DNA from: Oscillospiraceae bacterium
GTDB taxonomy: Bacteria > Bacillota > Clostridia > Oscillospirales > Oscillospiraceae
DNA: 32,372 nucleotides
Reading direction: 5' to 3'
Assembly: GCA_018053145.1 (NCBI GenBank)
Contig: JAGPMA010000024.1
Location: forward strand, 1 to 32,372
Positions 1 through 9,701 of the stretch are shown piece after piece. The translations under genes and the position numbers were made by a program. Below the pieces are notes generated by a model that made no database searches, was not told the DNA's origin, and saw nothing but the letters and a program-made list of their open reading frames with translations. How positions within the stretch are numbered: the first letter of the stretch is position 1; each line of letters opens with the position of its first letter.

Positions 1-2
1 CT

Positions 3-569
3 CAGGAGCAAGAATCCTTAAATTTTACTCCGGACATCGGCGATATCTCAAAAACCCAGGTAATCCAACGGTCCGAGCATCGTTTGGATAAGGTCTACGA
101 TGTCAATGTTGTCAGCAGTGGTGACCCCTTGGAGATTTATACAGAGAAGGACGGAGAGGTCATCTTTAAAAAGTATTCACCCGTAGGTGAATTGTCCGAC
201 TTTGCGGCACAAATTTGTGAAGCACTTTACAAATCCGGCGACTGCGTTGCCGCGGTTTGCGACAGGGACAGTGTCATTGCCTGCGCCGGAGTTCCTAAAA
301 AAGAGCTAATTGACAAGAGGATTACTCCGGGGCTTACGGAAATTATGGATTCTCGCAAGCTATACACGGCTTCACAAAAGGCAGAAATCCCCTTTGCGGA
401 GGGCGAGGAAATATTGAATTTATCCGTTGCCGCTCCAATAATTGCGGAAGGTGATATCATGGGCTGCGTAGTTTTTTTGGCAAAGCAAAGCTCCCCCGAG
501 CCAACAGAGGTGCAAGTTAAACTTGCAATGACCGTTGCTAACTTTCTGGGAAAACAAATGGAAAATTAG
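3..569 (+). CDS. spoVT: SpoVT-like sporulation regulator, N-terminal DNA-binding part missing
   Basis: From about nt 119 the protein reads GDPLEIYTEKDGEVIFKKYS and continues through a GAF-like domain to a C-terminal FLGKQMEN. This matches stage V sporulation protein T, which in spore-formers tunes sigma-G-dependent forespore genes. SpoVT normally begins with an AbrB-type swapped-hairpin DNA-binding domain containing a DLGRVVIPKEIR-like segment. Here the last strand of that domain is present, but the preceding ~30 codons are unrelated sequence. The frame stays open to the window edge, so the gene is drawn from nt 3. The only internal start before the homologous part is TTG at 84, which has no convincing ribosome binding site. 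It could be a 5'-truncated or rearranged gene, a fusion, or an assembly join. The family assignment is sound; whether the product is functional is doubtful. Confidence 0.7.
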   Translation, partial: QEQESLNFTPDIGDISKTQVIQRSEHRLDKVYDVNVVSSGDPLEIYTEKDGEVIFKKYSPVGELSDFAAQICEALYKSGDCVAAVCDRDSVIACAGVPKKELIDKRITPGLTEIMDSRKLYTASQKAEIPFAEGEEILNLSVAAPIIAEGDIMGCVVFLAKQSSPEPTEVQVKLAMTVANFLGKQMEN

Positions 570-583
570 CTTGGGTTGAAAAT

Positions 584-630
584 AATGATAAGTGGCCAAT
601 TCTTTCGTCAAGAATTGGCCACTTATCATT
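584..630. terminator. Bidirectional terminator between spoVT-like gene and polC
   Basis: A perfect 21-bp inverted repeat (584-604 pairs with 610-630) has a 5-nt loop. It lies between two converging genes and its right arm ends on the polC stop codon. A/T-rich ends on both arms let it work in both directions. Confidence 0.9.
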
Positions 631-3600
631 TAGAAAAGGCTCATTTGGCTGGTGTCTGGCATATCGCCCAGCGCGCCGAGCTGCTTTAACTGTTGAATGT
701 GTGTCTGGCTGACCTTTGGGCAAGCACCCATCACTTCCTCGACAGATATAAATTTCCTTCCGCTTTCGCGGCATTTTACAAGGTCGTTTGCCGCCGCCTC
801 TCCAAGTCCGGCGATTGCTATAAAGGGCGGAATGAGCGATTTCCCGTCAATCGCGAAAGACATTGCCTCGGACTTATACAGGTCTATGCGTTCAAATTCG
901 AACCCACGCAGATAAAACTCATACACCGCTTCGAGGGTGGTTAGCGTATCCTCGTTTTTCTTGCTGGCGGCAGGGTCACGGCGAATTTCATTGATTTTTC
1001 TCCGAACAGGCTCGATGCCCTTAGTCATAAGTACCGCATCAAAGCTGTCACTCCTGCGATAAAAGTAGCAGCTGTAGTACGCGAGCGGAAAATGCACCTT
1101 AAAATAAGCTATGCGAAACGCCATCATTACATACGCTACGGCGTGCGCCTTCGGGAAAAGATACTGTATCTTACGGCACGATTCGATATACCATTCGGGA
1201 ACACCGAGCGACTGCATCTCCTCGACAATCCCCTCCGGCCATGGTTTGCCTTTGTGAATTGCACCCTTACGTACAGCTTCCATAAATTTAAACGCTTTTT
1301 TCGGATCCATGCCCTTACTTATAAGGTAAAGCATAATATCGTCACGGCAGCCAACAGTTTCCTTAACAGTAGCTGTACCCGAAAGTACCAGCTCTCTAAT
1401 GTTGCCTGCCCAAACATCCGTACCGTGTGAAAAGCCTGAAAGCCTAACAAGCGTGTCAAAATCCTTAGGATTCGTGTCCACAAGCATCTGACGTGTAAAG
1501 CCTGTTCCGAATTCCGGTATACCAATCGTGCCCGTTTTGCCGATAATAGGGTCATTATCCGCCAAGCCCAGCGGTGCTGGTGAGGAATAAATCCCCATTG
1601 TGTCCGGATCGTCCAACGGAATAAGCCTTGCGTTTTCCCCCGTCAAATCCTCCAGCATTTTTATCATAGTCGGATCGTCGTGACCCAGTTCATCAAGCTT
1701 TAAAAGGTTTGCCTCCATGCTGTGGTACTCGAAATGAGTCGTAATAATATCGCTTTCAGCATCGTCTGCCGGATGCTGAACAGGGCAAAAATCCGTAACA
1801 TCCATGTCCTGCGGGATTATAACAAGACCGCCGGGGTGCTGACCTGTTGTGCGCTTAACGCCGACGCAGCCAAGGGCAAGGCGGTTTTCCTCAGACTTTG
1901 TTACCTTCACCCCACGCTCATCGAGATATTTTTTAACGTAGCCGTAAGCAGTTTTGTCTGCGAGTGTGCTTATAGTTCCGGCCTTAAAAACGTGGTCTCG
2001 TCCAAAAAGCTCCTCGGTGTATTTGTGTGCGCGCGACTGATATTCGCCTGAAAAGTTAAGGTCGATGTCGGGAATTTTATCTCCGCCGAAGCCCAAGAAG
2101 GTTTCAAAAGGTATGTCAAACCCGTCTTTTGAAAGTTTCTCTCCGCAAACGGGACAAATTTTGTCCGGCATATCCGCTCCGCAGCCGTAGCCCTTTCCGC
2201 TCTCAAAATCGGAGTACTTGCACTTGGGGCAGCGATAATGCGCGGGGAAGGAGTTGACCTCTGTAATTCCCGACATGAAGGCAACTATCGATGAGCCAAC
2301 GCTGCCTCGTGAGCCGACGAGGTAGCCTGCAGCAAGCGAATTTGCCACAAGCTTCTGCGCCGACATATAAATAACGTCATACTGGCAGCTTATGATATCG
2401 TGCAGCTCCGTTTCGACACGTGAAGTGACAATTTCGGGCGGGTTTTCGCCGTAAAGCTCATGCATACGGTCGTTAACCATTCGCTGCAGGTCTTCGGCAG
2501 AATTTTCAATTTTAGGAGCAAAGAGCGTTTTAGGTAAAAGCTCAAATTCCTCGCACAAATCTGAGATAGCACGCGGTGCCGTCACAACGACCTCACGGCA
2601 CTTGTCCTCGCCTAAGTACTTAAATTCCTCAAGCATCTCGTCCGTTGTTTTGAAATAAAGCGGCAAACTCCTGTCCGCATCCGCAAAACCTCGTCCCGCA
2701 AGCAGAATGTGCCTCATTATTTCGTTTTCGGGGTCAAGGAAATGAACGTCACCCGTTGCTACAACGGGTTTGTTAAGCTTCTCCCCCAGCTGGACTACGC
2801 GGCGGTTAAAGCTTCTCAAATCCTCCTCAGTTTTTGCCGAGCCGTTATCAAGCATAAACAAATTGTTGCACAAGGGCTGAATTTCCAGATAGTCATAAAG
2901 CGCGCAAAGCCGTTCCAGCTCCTCATCGCTCTTATGACGGCTTATCGCATCAAAAACCTCTCCCGCCTCGCAGGCCGAGCCAACAATCAGCCCCTCTCTG
3001 TACTGCAAGAGGAGGCTTTTCGGAATTATCGGGTTCTTCTTAAAATGTTCAAGATGTGATTTTGAAATTATCTCATAGAGATTTTTTAATCCCACCTTGT
3101 TCTTCACAAGAATTATTATGTGCTTTGTGCGAATCGTCCTTGTGCTTGCGCTGCGCTCCATTTTTGCAAACCCGATAAGCTCACTTTGCTTGGTAATTCC
3201 CTTTTCGCGCAGCATAACAACAAATTTCGACATAATACGTCCGCAGGTCAGCGCGTCGTCGTCAGCCCTGTGGTGGTTAAAATCTGGAAGCCCCAGCCGC
3301 GCCGATACGATGTCCAGCTTAAAGCGTTTTAAATCGGGCAGAAGACTCTGCGCCAGAGTAAGCGTATCGATATAGGTCGGGTCAAATTCAATTGCTTGGC
3401 GTCTTGCTGCGGCCTTCATGAATCCGATATCAAACTCCGCATTGTGTGCAACCAAGGCACGCTCTCCCGCAAAAGCAATGAATTTGCAAAGCGCCTCATC
3501 CTCTTCGGGTGCATCGAAAACATCCCTGTCCGTTATGCCCGTAAGCTCAACGATTTCGCGCGGAATGGGTTTGTTCGGATTCACAAAGGTCTGAAAGCGC

Positions 3601-4628
3601 GAGAGCACCTCGCCGTTTTTAAATATAACAGCGCCAATTTCGGTCATTCGCTCCTCATTTGCGTTTAACCCCGTGGTTTCAATGTCAAAGGCGCAAAACT
3701 CCTCATCAAGGCTGCCGTCAATATCGCCGCTTATAACAAGCTTATCGTCAACGTCGTTTATGTAATAGCCTTCGATGCCATAGATAATTTTAATCCCGTG
3801 CTTTTTGCCCGCATGCCAGATTTCAGGAAAGGCCTGTGCCACACCGTGGTCAGTTATAGCGATTGCGGGATGTCCCCATTCCGCGGCACGTTTAACAGCC
3901 TCCTCGGGGTCAGTCAGCGCATCAAGAGTTGAATATCGGGTGTGCAGATGAAGCTCAATGCGTTTTTCCTCGGCTGTGTCTGCACGCTTTGGCTTAGTCC
4001 CGACAACAATGTTTCTTGGTTCAAGCGCAATATCCTCGTCATAGCGGTTATACGCGACATTTCCGGCAACCGTAAGGAACATACCCTTTTTTATATCCGC
4101 AAGGTTCCCCCTGTCTTCTCCCGTTTTGAAAAACTTAGACACTTTAATAGACCCCGAACAATCGGTCATCTCAAAGCTTAGCACCCATGCCTTAATCTTC
4201 GTAATCTCCCTGTTGTCGACGGAAAACACCTCTCCGCTGACAACGACGTTTCCGGACTCGACATTGAGTGTTTCCATCGGTATCGGCGCACCCTTAATTG
4301 CTTTTCCAAAAATCACTTTTCCAGGCACAGGGGCACTCTTGCCTTTTTTTTCTCCCGATTTTGACGGCGCATTGGCAGCACTTGAAACACCTTGGCTACT
4401 GATGGCAACCGAATTCAAGCCGTATTCCGCCGCAATGCGTCCCTCAATAGTGTGTAGCTCCATTGGAATCGCAGAACGCTTCCAAACGGCTGTAACAGAC
4501 ATATGTAGTTTTTCCTTGTTCACGGTTGCGTCCTTCACCTGTGCCTTGTCAAGTCCCCCGCACATGTCGGCAAAATCCTCGCAAAACGGAAACATCTCCA
4601 AAAAAGGTATCGATTTATCTTCGCTCAT
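630..4628 (-). CDS. polC: DNA polymerase III alpha subunit, PolC type
   Basis: PolC is the essential replicative polymerase of low-GC Gram-positives. It carries 5'-3' polymerization and 3'-5' proofreading in one chain. Visible domains in order: an N-terminal region; an OB fold (VVVSGEVFSVDNREITKIKAW); a PHP domain (ELHLHTRYSTLDALTDPEEA) interrupted by a DnaQ-like exonuclease (FDIETTGLN, then HNAEFDIGF and HHRADDDA); a zinc-binding cluster (CPKCKYSDF ... CPVCGEKL); the catalytic aspartates in PDIDLNFSGEYQSRAHKYTE; and a C-terminal HhH region. At 1332 residues it is slightly shorter than the roughly 1440 of Bacillus PolC, mostly at the N-terminus. ATG at 4628 follows AAAGGAG, which overlaps the end of ispG, so it is the last gene of the pyrH-to-polC operon. 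No proS lies before it, unlike in Bacillus. Confidence 0.97.
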   Translation of the reverse strand: MSEDKSIPFLEMFPFCEDFADMCGGLDKAQVKDATVNKEKLHMSVTAVWKRSAIPMELHTIEGRIAAEYGLNSVAISSQGVSSAANAPSKSGEKKGKSAPVPGKVIFGKAIKGAPIPMETLNVESGNVVVSGEVFSVDNREITKIKAWVLSFEMTDCSGSIKVSKFFKTGEDRGNLADIKKGMFLTVAGNVAYNRYDEDIALEPRNIVVGTKPKRADTAEEKRIELHLHTRYSTLDALTDPEEAVKRAAEWGHPAIAITDHGVAQAFPEIWHAGKKHGIKIIYGIEGYYINDVDDKLVISGDIDGSLDEEFCAFDIETTGLNANEERMTEIGAVIFKNGEVLSRFQTFVNPNKPIPREIVELTGITDRDVFDAPEEDEALCKFIAFAGERALVAHNAEFDIGFMKAAARRQAIEFDPTYIDTLTLAQSLLPDLKRFKLDIVSARLGLPDFNHHRADDDALTCGRIMSKFVVMLREKGITKQSELIGFAKMERSASTRTIRTKHIIILVKNKVGLKNLYEIISKSHLEHFKKNPIIPKSLLLQYREGLIVGSACEAGEVFDAISRHKSDEELERLCALYDYLEIQPLCNNLFMLDNGSAKTEEDLRSFNRRVVQLGEKLNKPVVATGDVHFLDPENEIMRHILLAGRGFADADRSLPLYFKTTDEMLEEFKYLGEDKCREVVVTAPRAISDLCEEFELLPKTLFAPKIENSAEDLQRMVNDRMHELYGENPPEIVTSRVETELHDIISCQYDVIYMSAQKLVANSLAAGYLVGSRGSVGSSIVAFMSGITEVNSFPAHYRCPKCKYSDFESGKGYGCGADMPDKICPVCGEKLSKDGFDIPFETFLGFGGDKIPDIDLNFSGEYQSRAHKYTEELFGRDHVFKAGTISTLADKTAYGYVKKYLDERGVKVTKSEENRLALGCVGVKRTTGQHPGGLVIIPQDMDVTDFCPVQHPADDAESDIITTHFEYHSMEANLLKLDELGHDDPTMIKMLEDLTGENARLIPLDDPDTMGIYSSPAPLGLADNDPIIGKTGTIGIPEFGTGFTRQMLVDTNPKDFDTLVRLSGFSHGTDVWAGNIRELVLSGTATVKETVGCRDDIMLYLISKGMDPKKAFKFMEAVRKGAIHKGKPWPEGIVEEMQSLGVPEWYIESCRKIQYLFPKAHAVAYVMMAFRIAYFKVHFPLAYYSCYFYRRSDSFDAVLMTKGIEPVRRKINEIRRDPAASKKNEDTLTTLEAVYEFYLRGFEFERIDLYKSEAMSFAIDGKSLIPPFIAIAGLGEAAANDLVKCRESGRKFISVEEVMGACPKVSQTHIQQLKQLGALGDMPDTSQMSLF

Positions 4629-4637
4629 TTTAAGAAA

Positions 4638-5696
4638 CTAAACTCCTTTTTCCTCCTGCATAATCAGCTCAAATAGAGCCTCTGCAAGTCTTTCCTCCGG
4701 CACTTTCCTTACAATCTCGCCGTTTTTGAAGAGAACTCCCTCGCCCTCGCCGCCCGCAAGACCGTAATTCGCTTCTCTGGCTTCCCCCGGTCCGTTGACA
4801 ACGCAGCCCATAACGGCAACCGTCAGCGGTTTTTCAAAATCCTTAAGCAGCTGCTCAACCCTATTAGCTGTGCCGATTAAATCAATGTTCGTTCTTCCGC
4901 AGGTCGGACAGGAGATGATATTTACGCCGCTGCGCCTTAATCCCACGGCTTTCAAAATCGCGATTCCGGCTTTCACTTCCTCGATTGGGTCCGCAGTTAG
5001 CGAAACGCGGATTGTGCTTCCGATGCCGTCAAGCAAAAGCGAGCCTATGCCTGCGGCGGATTTTATAATTCCCATGTAAGACGTGCCCGTTTCCGTAACG
5101 CCGAGGTGCAGCGGGTAAGACGTCATTTCGGACATCAAGCGGTATGCCGCAACCGTATCCGCAACATCGGAGGACTTAATGGAAATGCAAATATCGTCGA
5201 AATTCACGTCCTCAAGCATACGGACATGGCGCATCGCACTCTCGCAGAGAGCCTGCGGAGTCCTCCCTAATTTCTCCAAAAGGTCTTTCTCTAAGCTCCC
5301 ACCGTTAACTCCGATTCTAATCGGCACTCCGTTAGCCCTGCAGGCGTCGGCGACAAGCTTCACCTTTTCTTTTGAGCCGATGTTGCCCGGATTAATACGA
5401 ATCTTGTCAAAGCCCGCTTCAACGGCGGAAAGGGCAAGCTTGTAGTCGAAATGAATATCCGCGACAAGCGGAAGCTTGCAGTTTTTTCGGATATTCGGCA
5501 GGGCTTTCGCCGCCGCCTCATTGGGAACGGCAAGGCGGACAATTTCACAGCCGGCTTTTGACAGCGCTTCAATTTGCGCCAGCGTTGCTTCGACATCCTC
5601 AGTTTTTGTGTTGCACATCGACTGCACAGACACCGGATTGTCGCCGCCGACAAAAACACTGCCGACCTTTATCACTTTGGTTTTTTCTCTGACCAT
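4638..5696 (-). CDS. ispG: 4-hydroxy-3-methylbut-2-en-1-yl diphosphate synthase (IspG/GcpE)
   Basis: IspG catalyses the penultimate MEP-pathway step, reductive ring opening of 2-C-methyl-D-erythritol 2,4-cyclodiphosphate to HMBPP, with a [4Fe-4S] cluster. The N-terminal TIM barrel (GGDNPVSVQSMCNTKTEDVEAT, then VADIHFDYKLAL) and the C-terminal reductase-like domain are complete. The cluster ligands appear in ISCPTCGRTNIDL and MGCVVNGPGEA. Its 352 residues match the short bacterial form. ATG at 5696 follows AAGGAG with 8-nt spacing. It sits between rseP and polC in the same operon as dxr and uppS, so three isoprenoid genes are co-transcribed. Confidence 0.97.
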   Translation of the reverse strand: MVREKTKVIKVGSVFVGGDNPVSVQSMCNTKTEDVEATLAQIEALSKAGCEIVRLAVPNEAAAKALPNIRKNCKLPLVADIHFDYKLALSAVEAGFDKIRINPGNIGSKEKVKLVADACRANGVPIRIGVNGGSLEKDLLEKLGRTPQALCESAMRHVRMLEDVNFDDICISIKSSDVADTVAAYRLMSEMTSYPLHLGVTETGTSYMGIIKSAAGIGSLLLDGIGSTIRVSLTADPIEEVKAGIAILKAVGLRRSGVNIISCPTCGRTNIDLIGTANRVEQLLKDFEKPLTVAVMGCVVNGPGEAREANYGLAGGEGEGVLFKNGEIVRKVPEERLAEALFELIMQEEKGV

Positions 5697-5755
5697 GTCA
5701 AATGCTCCTTATTAGCGGAACGGGGCTTTCCGTCAAAGCGGCGTTTTGCCGCAAA

Positions 5756-6820
5756 CTAAGCTATCAGCTTATAGACATCGCTGAACATTACAACGACCAT
5801 CAGCAGCATCAGCAGCGCAAAGCCCGCGGCGTGCACATAGCCCTCATATTTCGGGTTAAGCTTTTTCCTTGAGATTCGCTCAACAGCTGCGGTTAGGAGG
5901 AGAAAGACAAGCCTTCCCCCGTCCAGCGCGGGAATGGGCAAAAGGTTCATTACAGCAAGGTTAACCGCAATAAACGCCGCAAGATAGGCAAAGGTACTTG
6001 CTGCCGCCGAGGCGCTTCCTGCGCTATTGCCAACGTCGCTAAAAAGCGCCACAATTCCGACAGGTCCGGAAAGCTCCTTCAGTCCGACAGCGCCGGTGAC
6101 AAGGTCACCCAGTCCCATCCACACCATGCGGACAAAATCTAGTGCCCCGAACCAGGTGTATTTCAAATTTGCCACGACGCCCGTTTCCTTAACGCCATAT
6201 TCAATCCCGTACATCAGGGTTTCTTCGCCTTTTATCTCATATGGAACCTTTACAAACTCATAATCGTTGAGTTCAAGCTTTTCTCCGTCGCGAATAATTA
6301 CAAAATCACGTGTTTCACTTGTTGTTCGGTTGAGAAGAAGCGAGATATCCGAGGATAGCAGCACGCGCTGTCCGTCAATTTCATAAAAGGTATCGCCTGT
6401 TTGAAGCCCCTCGGCGTTCTCATAAGGGCAGCCCTCGTAAAAGCCCGTCAGTGTCGGCGAAGCATAAGCGCCGGAATTTGGAACAATAAACAACAGGATA
6501 ATAATACCCGTCAAAAAATTCATCAAGGCTCCCGCCGCCAGAATTATAAAGCGTTTCCACCACTTCTGGTTTGTAAAGGCATGCGGGTCCTCCGACTCCT
6601 CGTCCTCCTCCATCGCACAAAAGCCGCCTATTGGGAAGGCACGCAGAGCATAGAGCGTCTCACCCTTTTGCTTTTTCAGCAAGGCCGGACCCATGCCTAT
6701 CGCGAACTGCGACACACGCACATGGAACAGCTTTGCCGCGACAAAATGCCCCAGCTCGTGGGTTACGATAAGAACGGCGAAAATAAAAATAGCCAGAACA
6801 ATATAAATAATTGTGTTCAT
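5756..6820 (-). CDS. rseP: RseP/RasP-type intramembrane zinc metalloprotease (site-2 protease)
   Basis: Site-2 proteases cut transmembrane substrates such as anti-sigma factors and signal-peptide remnants within the membrane. The first membrane helix carries the zinc motif HELGH (residues 21-25). A single PDZ domain follows in the middle (GCPYENAEGLQTGDTFYEID). The third zinc ligand lies in the conserved PALDGGRLVFL segment, and a last helix ends the protein. The length of 354 residues fits the Gram-positive one-PDZ form. ATG at 6820 is preceded by AGAGGT, which overlaps the dxr stop. Placement between dxr and ispG is the usual Bacillota arrangement. The physiological substrate cannot be told from sequence. 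Confidence 0.95.
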   Translation of the reverse strand: MNTIIYIVLAIFIFAVLIVTHELGHFVAAKLFHVRVSQFAIGMGPALLKKQKGETLYALRAFPIGGFCAMEEDEESEDPHAFTNQKWWKRFIILAAGALMNFLTGIIILLFIVPNSGAYASPTLTGFYEGCPYENAEGLQTGDTFYEIDGQRVLLSSDISLLLNRTTSETRDFVIIRDGEKLELNDYEFVKVPYEIKGEETLMYGIEYGVKETGVVANLKYTWFGALDFVRMVWMGLGDLVTGAVGLKELSGPVGIVALFSDVGNSAGSASAAASTFAYLAAFIAVNLAVMNLLPIPALDGGRLVFLLLTAAVERISRKKLNPKYEGYVHAAGFALLMLLMVVVMFSDVYKLIA

Positions 6821-6831
6821 TAAAAATACCT

Positions 6832-7983
6832 CTAATAATTGCGAATATTTTCCTTAACAAAACGCCTTGCCGAGTCGTCGGCGTCTTGGAGACCCTCTAG
6901 TGACGGTGTTCCGGAAACTGCGACTTTTACAACAGCTTCTGCAACAATATCGGCAATCGCGCCAAAGCAAAGCTTTTCGTTTAAGAACAGCGCAACCGCC
7001 TCCTCGTTTGCGGCGCTCATTACGGCCGCTGCCGTGCCGCCGCGCCTTGCGCAATCCATGGCGAGAGCAAGGCAGGGTGTTTGGGCAAGCTCCGGCTCAA
7101 AGAATGTGAGTTTAGCCAGTTGAGAAAAATCAAGAGAATCCGTAACTCCGCTCATTCTGTCCGGATAGCTCAGAGCGTACTGGATTGGCAGCGACATATC
7201 GGGGATTCCGAGCTGAGCCAAAACACAGCCGTCAATATATTCCACCATTGAATGTATTATGCTCTCCGGGTGGATTATTACCTTAATTTCGTCCGGTGTG
7301 ACGCTAAACAGGTGCATCGCCTCAATAAATTCAAGTCCCTTGTTCATCATTGTTGCGCTGTCAACGCTGATTTTTGCGCCCATGTTCCATTTCGGGTGAT
7401 TAACGGCCATAGCCGGCGTTGCGTTTCTCGTTTCCTCGCGACTTTTTCCGCGGAAGGGGCCGCCCGAGCCTGTGAGCAAAATGCGCTTTAGCGCTCTTTT
7501 ACCGCCCTGAGCCTCCAAGCATTGAAAAATCGCTGAGTGCTCGCTGTCCACGGGAATAATTTCCGCGTCCTTGTCCTCCGCGCGGCGCATAACGATTTCG
7601 CCGCCGCAGACAAGCGTTTCCTTGTTTGCAAGCGCAATACGGTGTCCCTCATCGATTGCCGCAAGCGTTGGAACAAGTCCAATAGAGCCCGAAACCGCGG
7701 TTACAACGCAGGGTGCATAGGCGCAGGCGCAATCTGTAAGTCCCGACAAGCCGCTTCCGACCTTCATCTCTGTGTCGGCAAGGGCGATTTTGAGCTGTTT
7801 GGCCGCGTCCTCGTCATAAACGCAGACAAATTCGGGCTTGAATCTGCGCGCAAGCTGTTCAAGCAGCTTAATGTTCCTGTTTCCCGAGATGGCTCGAACA
7901 GGTATGCCAAGTCGTTCGGCAACATCGAGCGTCTGAACGCCGATATTGCCGGTAGAACCAAGAACGGAGATTGAATTTACCAT
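6832..7983 (-). CDS. dxr: 1-deoxy-D-xylulose 5-phosphate reductoisomerase
   Basis: Dxr converts DXP to 2-C-methyl-D-erythritol 4-phosphate with NADPH and a divalent metal, the committed MEP-pathway step. The N-terminal Rossmann motif is SISVLGSTGNIGVQTLDV. The substrate and metal site is seen in ALANKETLVCGG, IPVDSEHSAIFQCL and LTGSGGPFRG. The helical C-terminal domain contains AANEEAVALFL. Its 383 residues are normal. ATG at 7983 follows GAGGT. It lies 92 nt downstream of cdsA and 11 nt before rseP, and works in the same pathway as ispG further along the operon. Confidence 0.97.
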   Translation of the reverse strand: MVNSISVLGSTGNIGVQTLDVAERLGIPVRAISGNRNIKLLEQLARRFKPEFVCVYDEDAAKQLKIALADTEMKVGSGLSGLTDCACAYAPCVVTAVSGSIGLVPTLAAIDEGHRIALANKETLVCGGEIVMRRAEDKDAEIIPVDSEHSAIFQCLEAQGGKRALKRILLTGSGGPFRGKSREETRNATPAMAVNHPKWNMGAKISVDSATMMNKGLEFIEAMHLFSVTPDEIKVIIHPESIIHSMVEYIDGCVLAQLGIPDMSLPIQYALSYPDRMSGVTDSLDFSQLAKLTFFEPELAQTPCLALAMDCARRGGTAAAVMSAANEEAVALFLNEKLCFGAIADIVAEAVVKVAVSGTPSLEGLQDADDSARRFVKENIRNY

Positions 7984-8075
7984 TATATTACCTCATAATC
8001 ATGTCCAAAAGAACGGACTTTGTGAAGACCGACACCCGCTAAAAAAGCCAATACGCCGATTCTTCAAGCAAAATC

Positions 8076-8897
8076 CTAAGCTATTGCGGGCAAAAGCACG
8101 ACCAAAACCCCAATCATCGGAGCCGTAAAATGCATGCTGTCGAATCTGTCCAGCATTCCGCCGTGTCCGGGGATAATGTTCCCGTAGTCCTTTGTTCCGT
8201 ACTGCCGCTTAACAGCTGAAAAAGCGAGGTCTCCGAATTGGCAGGCAAGGCTTCCGAGCAGTCCGTAAAGAGCAAGAAATAGGTAGTTGACCGTCATATC
8301 AAACTTTGTCAAAACGAACCCGTAAAGAAGCATAAATACGATTGCCGCAACAACTCCGCCAATGCAGCCGGCAACGGTCTTTTTTGGCGACAAATGCGGA
8401 AACGCCTTGCGATTACCCCAGAAATAGCCTGCAAAATACCCGCCGCTGTCGCTTGAAAAGGCAGCCACGAAGGGCAAAAACAGATAGGCCGAGCTGTTGT
8501 CGTCACGCAGACCGATTTTCACAAACGAGGCGAGAAGCATCGGCATTATACCGCCGGCAAATATCACATATAGGACGGTTTCAAGCTTTATATGTTCCTC
8601 CCTGCGGAATGAGAGCATTAGCTCCGCGAACATAATAACCGTTATCAAAAACATTGCCGTGGTGACAGCCGCGCCGTCGCGGACAAGAGAATAAACGACA
8701 GGCATTAAAAAGCCCACTGCCACTGCGTATATTTTGAATCTCAGCGGCATTTTGTCTTCGACACAACGTAAAAGCTCCCAAGCCGAGCCTGCTGATATAA
8801 GCCCCACCAAAATTGAAAACGCCCACAGCGGAGCGAAAAAGACTAAAAGTATAAAAAGCGGAATCGCTGTTATTCCGACAATCGTTCTGGTTTTCAT
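8076..8897 (-). CDS. cdsA: Phosphatidate cytidylyltransferase (CDP-diglyceride synthase)
   Basis: CdsA makes CDP-diacylglycerol from phosphatidate and CTP in the membrane, feeding phospholipid synthesis. The protein is mostly hydrophobic helices and ends with the family signature, here KRQYGTKDYGNIIPGHGG followed by MLDRFDS. The start is placed at ATG 8897 (MKTRTIVGITAIP, 273 aa) because AAAGGA lies 10 nt upstream. The frame extends 13 codons further, but that start has no better site. It sits between uppS and dxr, the conserved order. Confidence 0.93.
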   Translation of the reverse strand: MKTRTIVGITAIPLFILLVFFAPLWAFSILVGLISAGSAWELLRCVEDKMPLRFKIYAVAVGFLMPVVYSLVRDGAAVTTAMFLITVIMFAELMLSFRREEHIKLETVLYVIFAGGIMPMLLASFVKIGLRDDNSSAYLFLPFVAAFSSDSGGYFAGYFWGNRKAFPHLSPKKTVAGCIGGVVAAIVFMLLYGFVLTKFDMTVNYLFLALYGLLGSLACQFGDLAFSAVKRQYGTKDYGNIIPGHGGMLDRFDSMHFTAPMIGVLVVLLPAIA

Positions 8898-8960
8898 TGT
8901 TTCTAGATCCTTTCCAATGCGGAAAATCGGCTTCAAGCCACGCTCTGATAAGCGGAAGGG

Positions 8961-9701
8961 TCAAACCCCGCCGTAGCGCCGGTCGCGCTGCTGGAACCAT
9001 GCAATGGCACAGTTTATCTCATCCTGCGAGAAATCCGGCCAAAGGGTATCCGTAGTATAAAGCTCCGCGTATGCCGCCTGCCACAACAGAAAATTTGAAA
9101 GGCGCATCTCCCCGCCGGGTCTAATGATAAGGTCCGGATCAGGAATGCCGCCCGACCAAAGTCGCTTGGAAAACGCTTCCTCAGTAAACTCGGGGTCTTC
9201 GCCGTTTGCGAGCTCCTCGGCACAGGCTTTCGCGGCACGCAAAATTTCGTCCCGTCCGCCGTAGTTAAGGCATATGTTGACCTGACAGCCCTCATAGTGC
9301 GAGCTGATTTCGGTTGTGCGCTCAATTAGCTGCCGTAGCTTCGGAGAAAGCGGCGAAGGGTCGCCGAAGAACTTCATTTTAACTCTGTCACGCTCCATGC
9401 GGTCAATTGCTTCGTAAAGGTATTTCTCCAGAAGTCCCATTATTGTGGAAACCTCTTCCTGCGGACGCTTCCAATTTTCCGTTGAAAACGCGTACACAGT
9501 TAAGTATTGTATTCCGATGTCCTTGCAATATGTCGCAATCTTACGGAAGGTCTCCGCACCTTGCGCATGACCGGCCGTTCTGGGAAGTGCGCGCTTTTTT
9601 GCCCAACGTCCGTTGCCATCCATAATAATGGCAATATGGCGGGGGAGATTATCGAAATCCACTTCCCCCGCCTTCGCTTTAGTTTTGCCAAACAGCCTCA
9701 T
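8961..9701 (-). CDS. uppS: Isoprenyl transferase (undecaprenyl diphosphate synthase)
   Basis: UppS adds eight cis-isoprene units to farnesyl diphosphate, making the C55 lipid carrier for cell-wall synthesis. The N-terminal active site HIAIIMDGNGRWAKKR is intact, as are the FSTENWKRP, GGRDEI and RLSNFLLWQAAYAELY segments. One small departure is RPGGE at the C-terminal diphosphate-binding site, where RTSGE is usual. Length is 246 residues. The start codon overlaps the frr stop by one base (TGATG), suggesting translational coupling. Confidence 0.96.
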   Translation of the reverse strand: MRLFGKTKAKAGEVDFDNLPRHIAIIMDGNGRWAKKRALPRTAGHAQGAETFRKIATYCKDIGIQYLTVYAFSTENWKRPQEEVSTIMGLLEKYLYEAIDRMERDRVKMKFFGDPSPLSPKLRQLIERTTEISSHYEGCQVNICLNYGGRDEILRAAKACAEELANGEDPEFTEEAFSKRLWSGGIPDPDLIIRPGGEMRLSNFLLWQAAYAELYTTDTLWPDFSQDEINCAIAWFQQRDRRYGGV

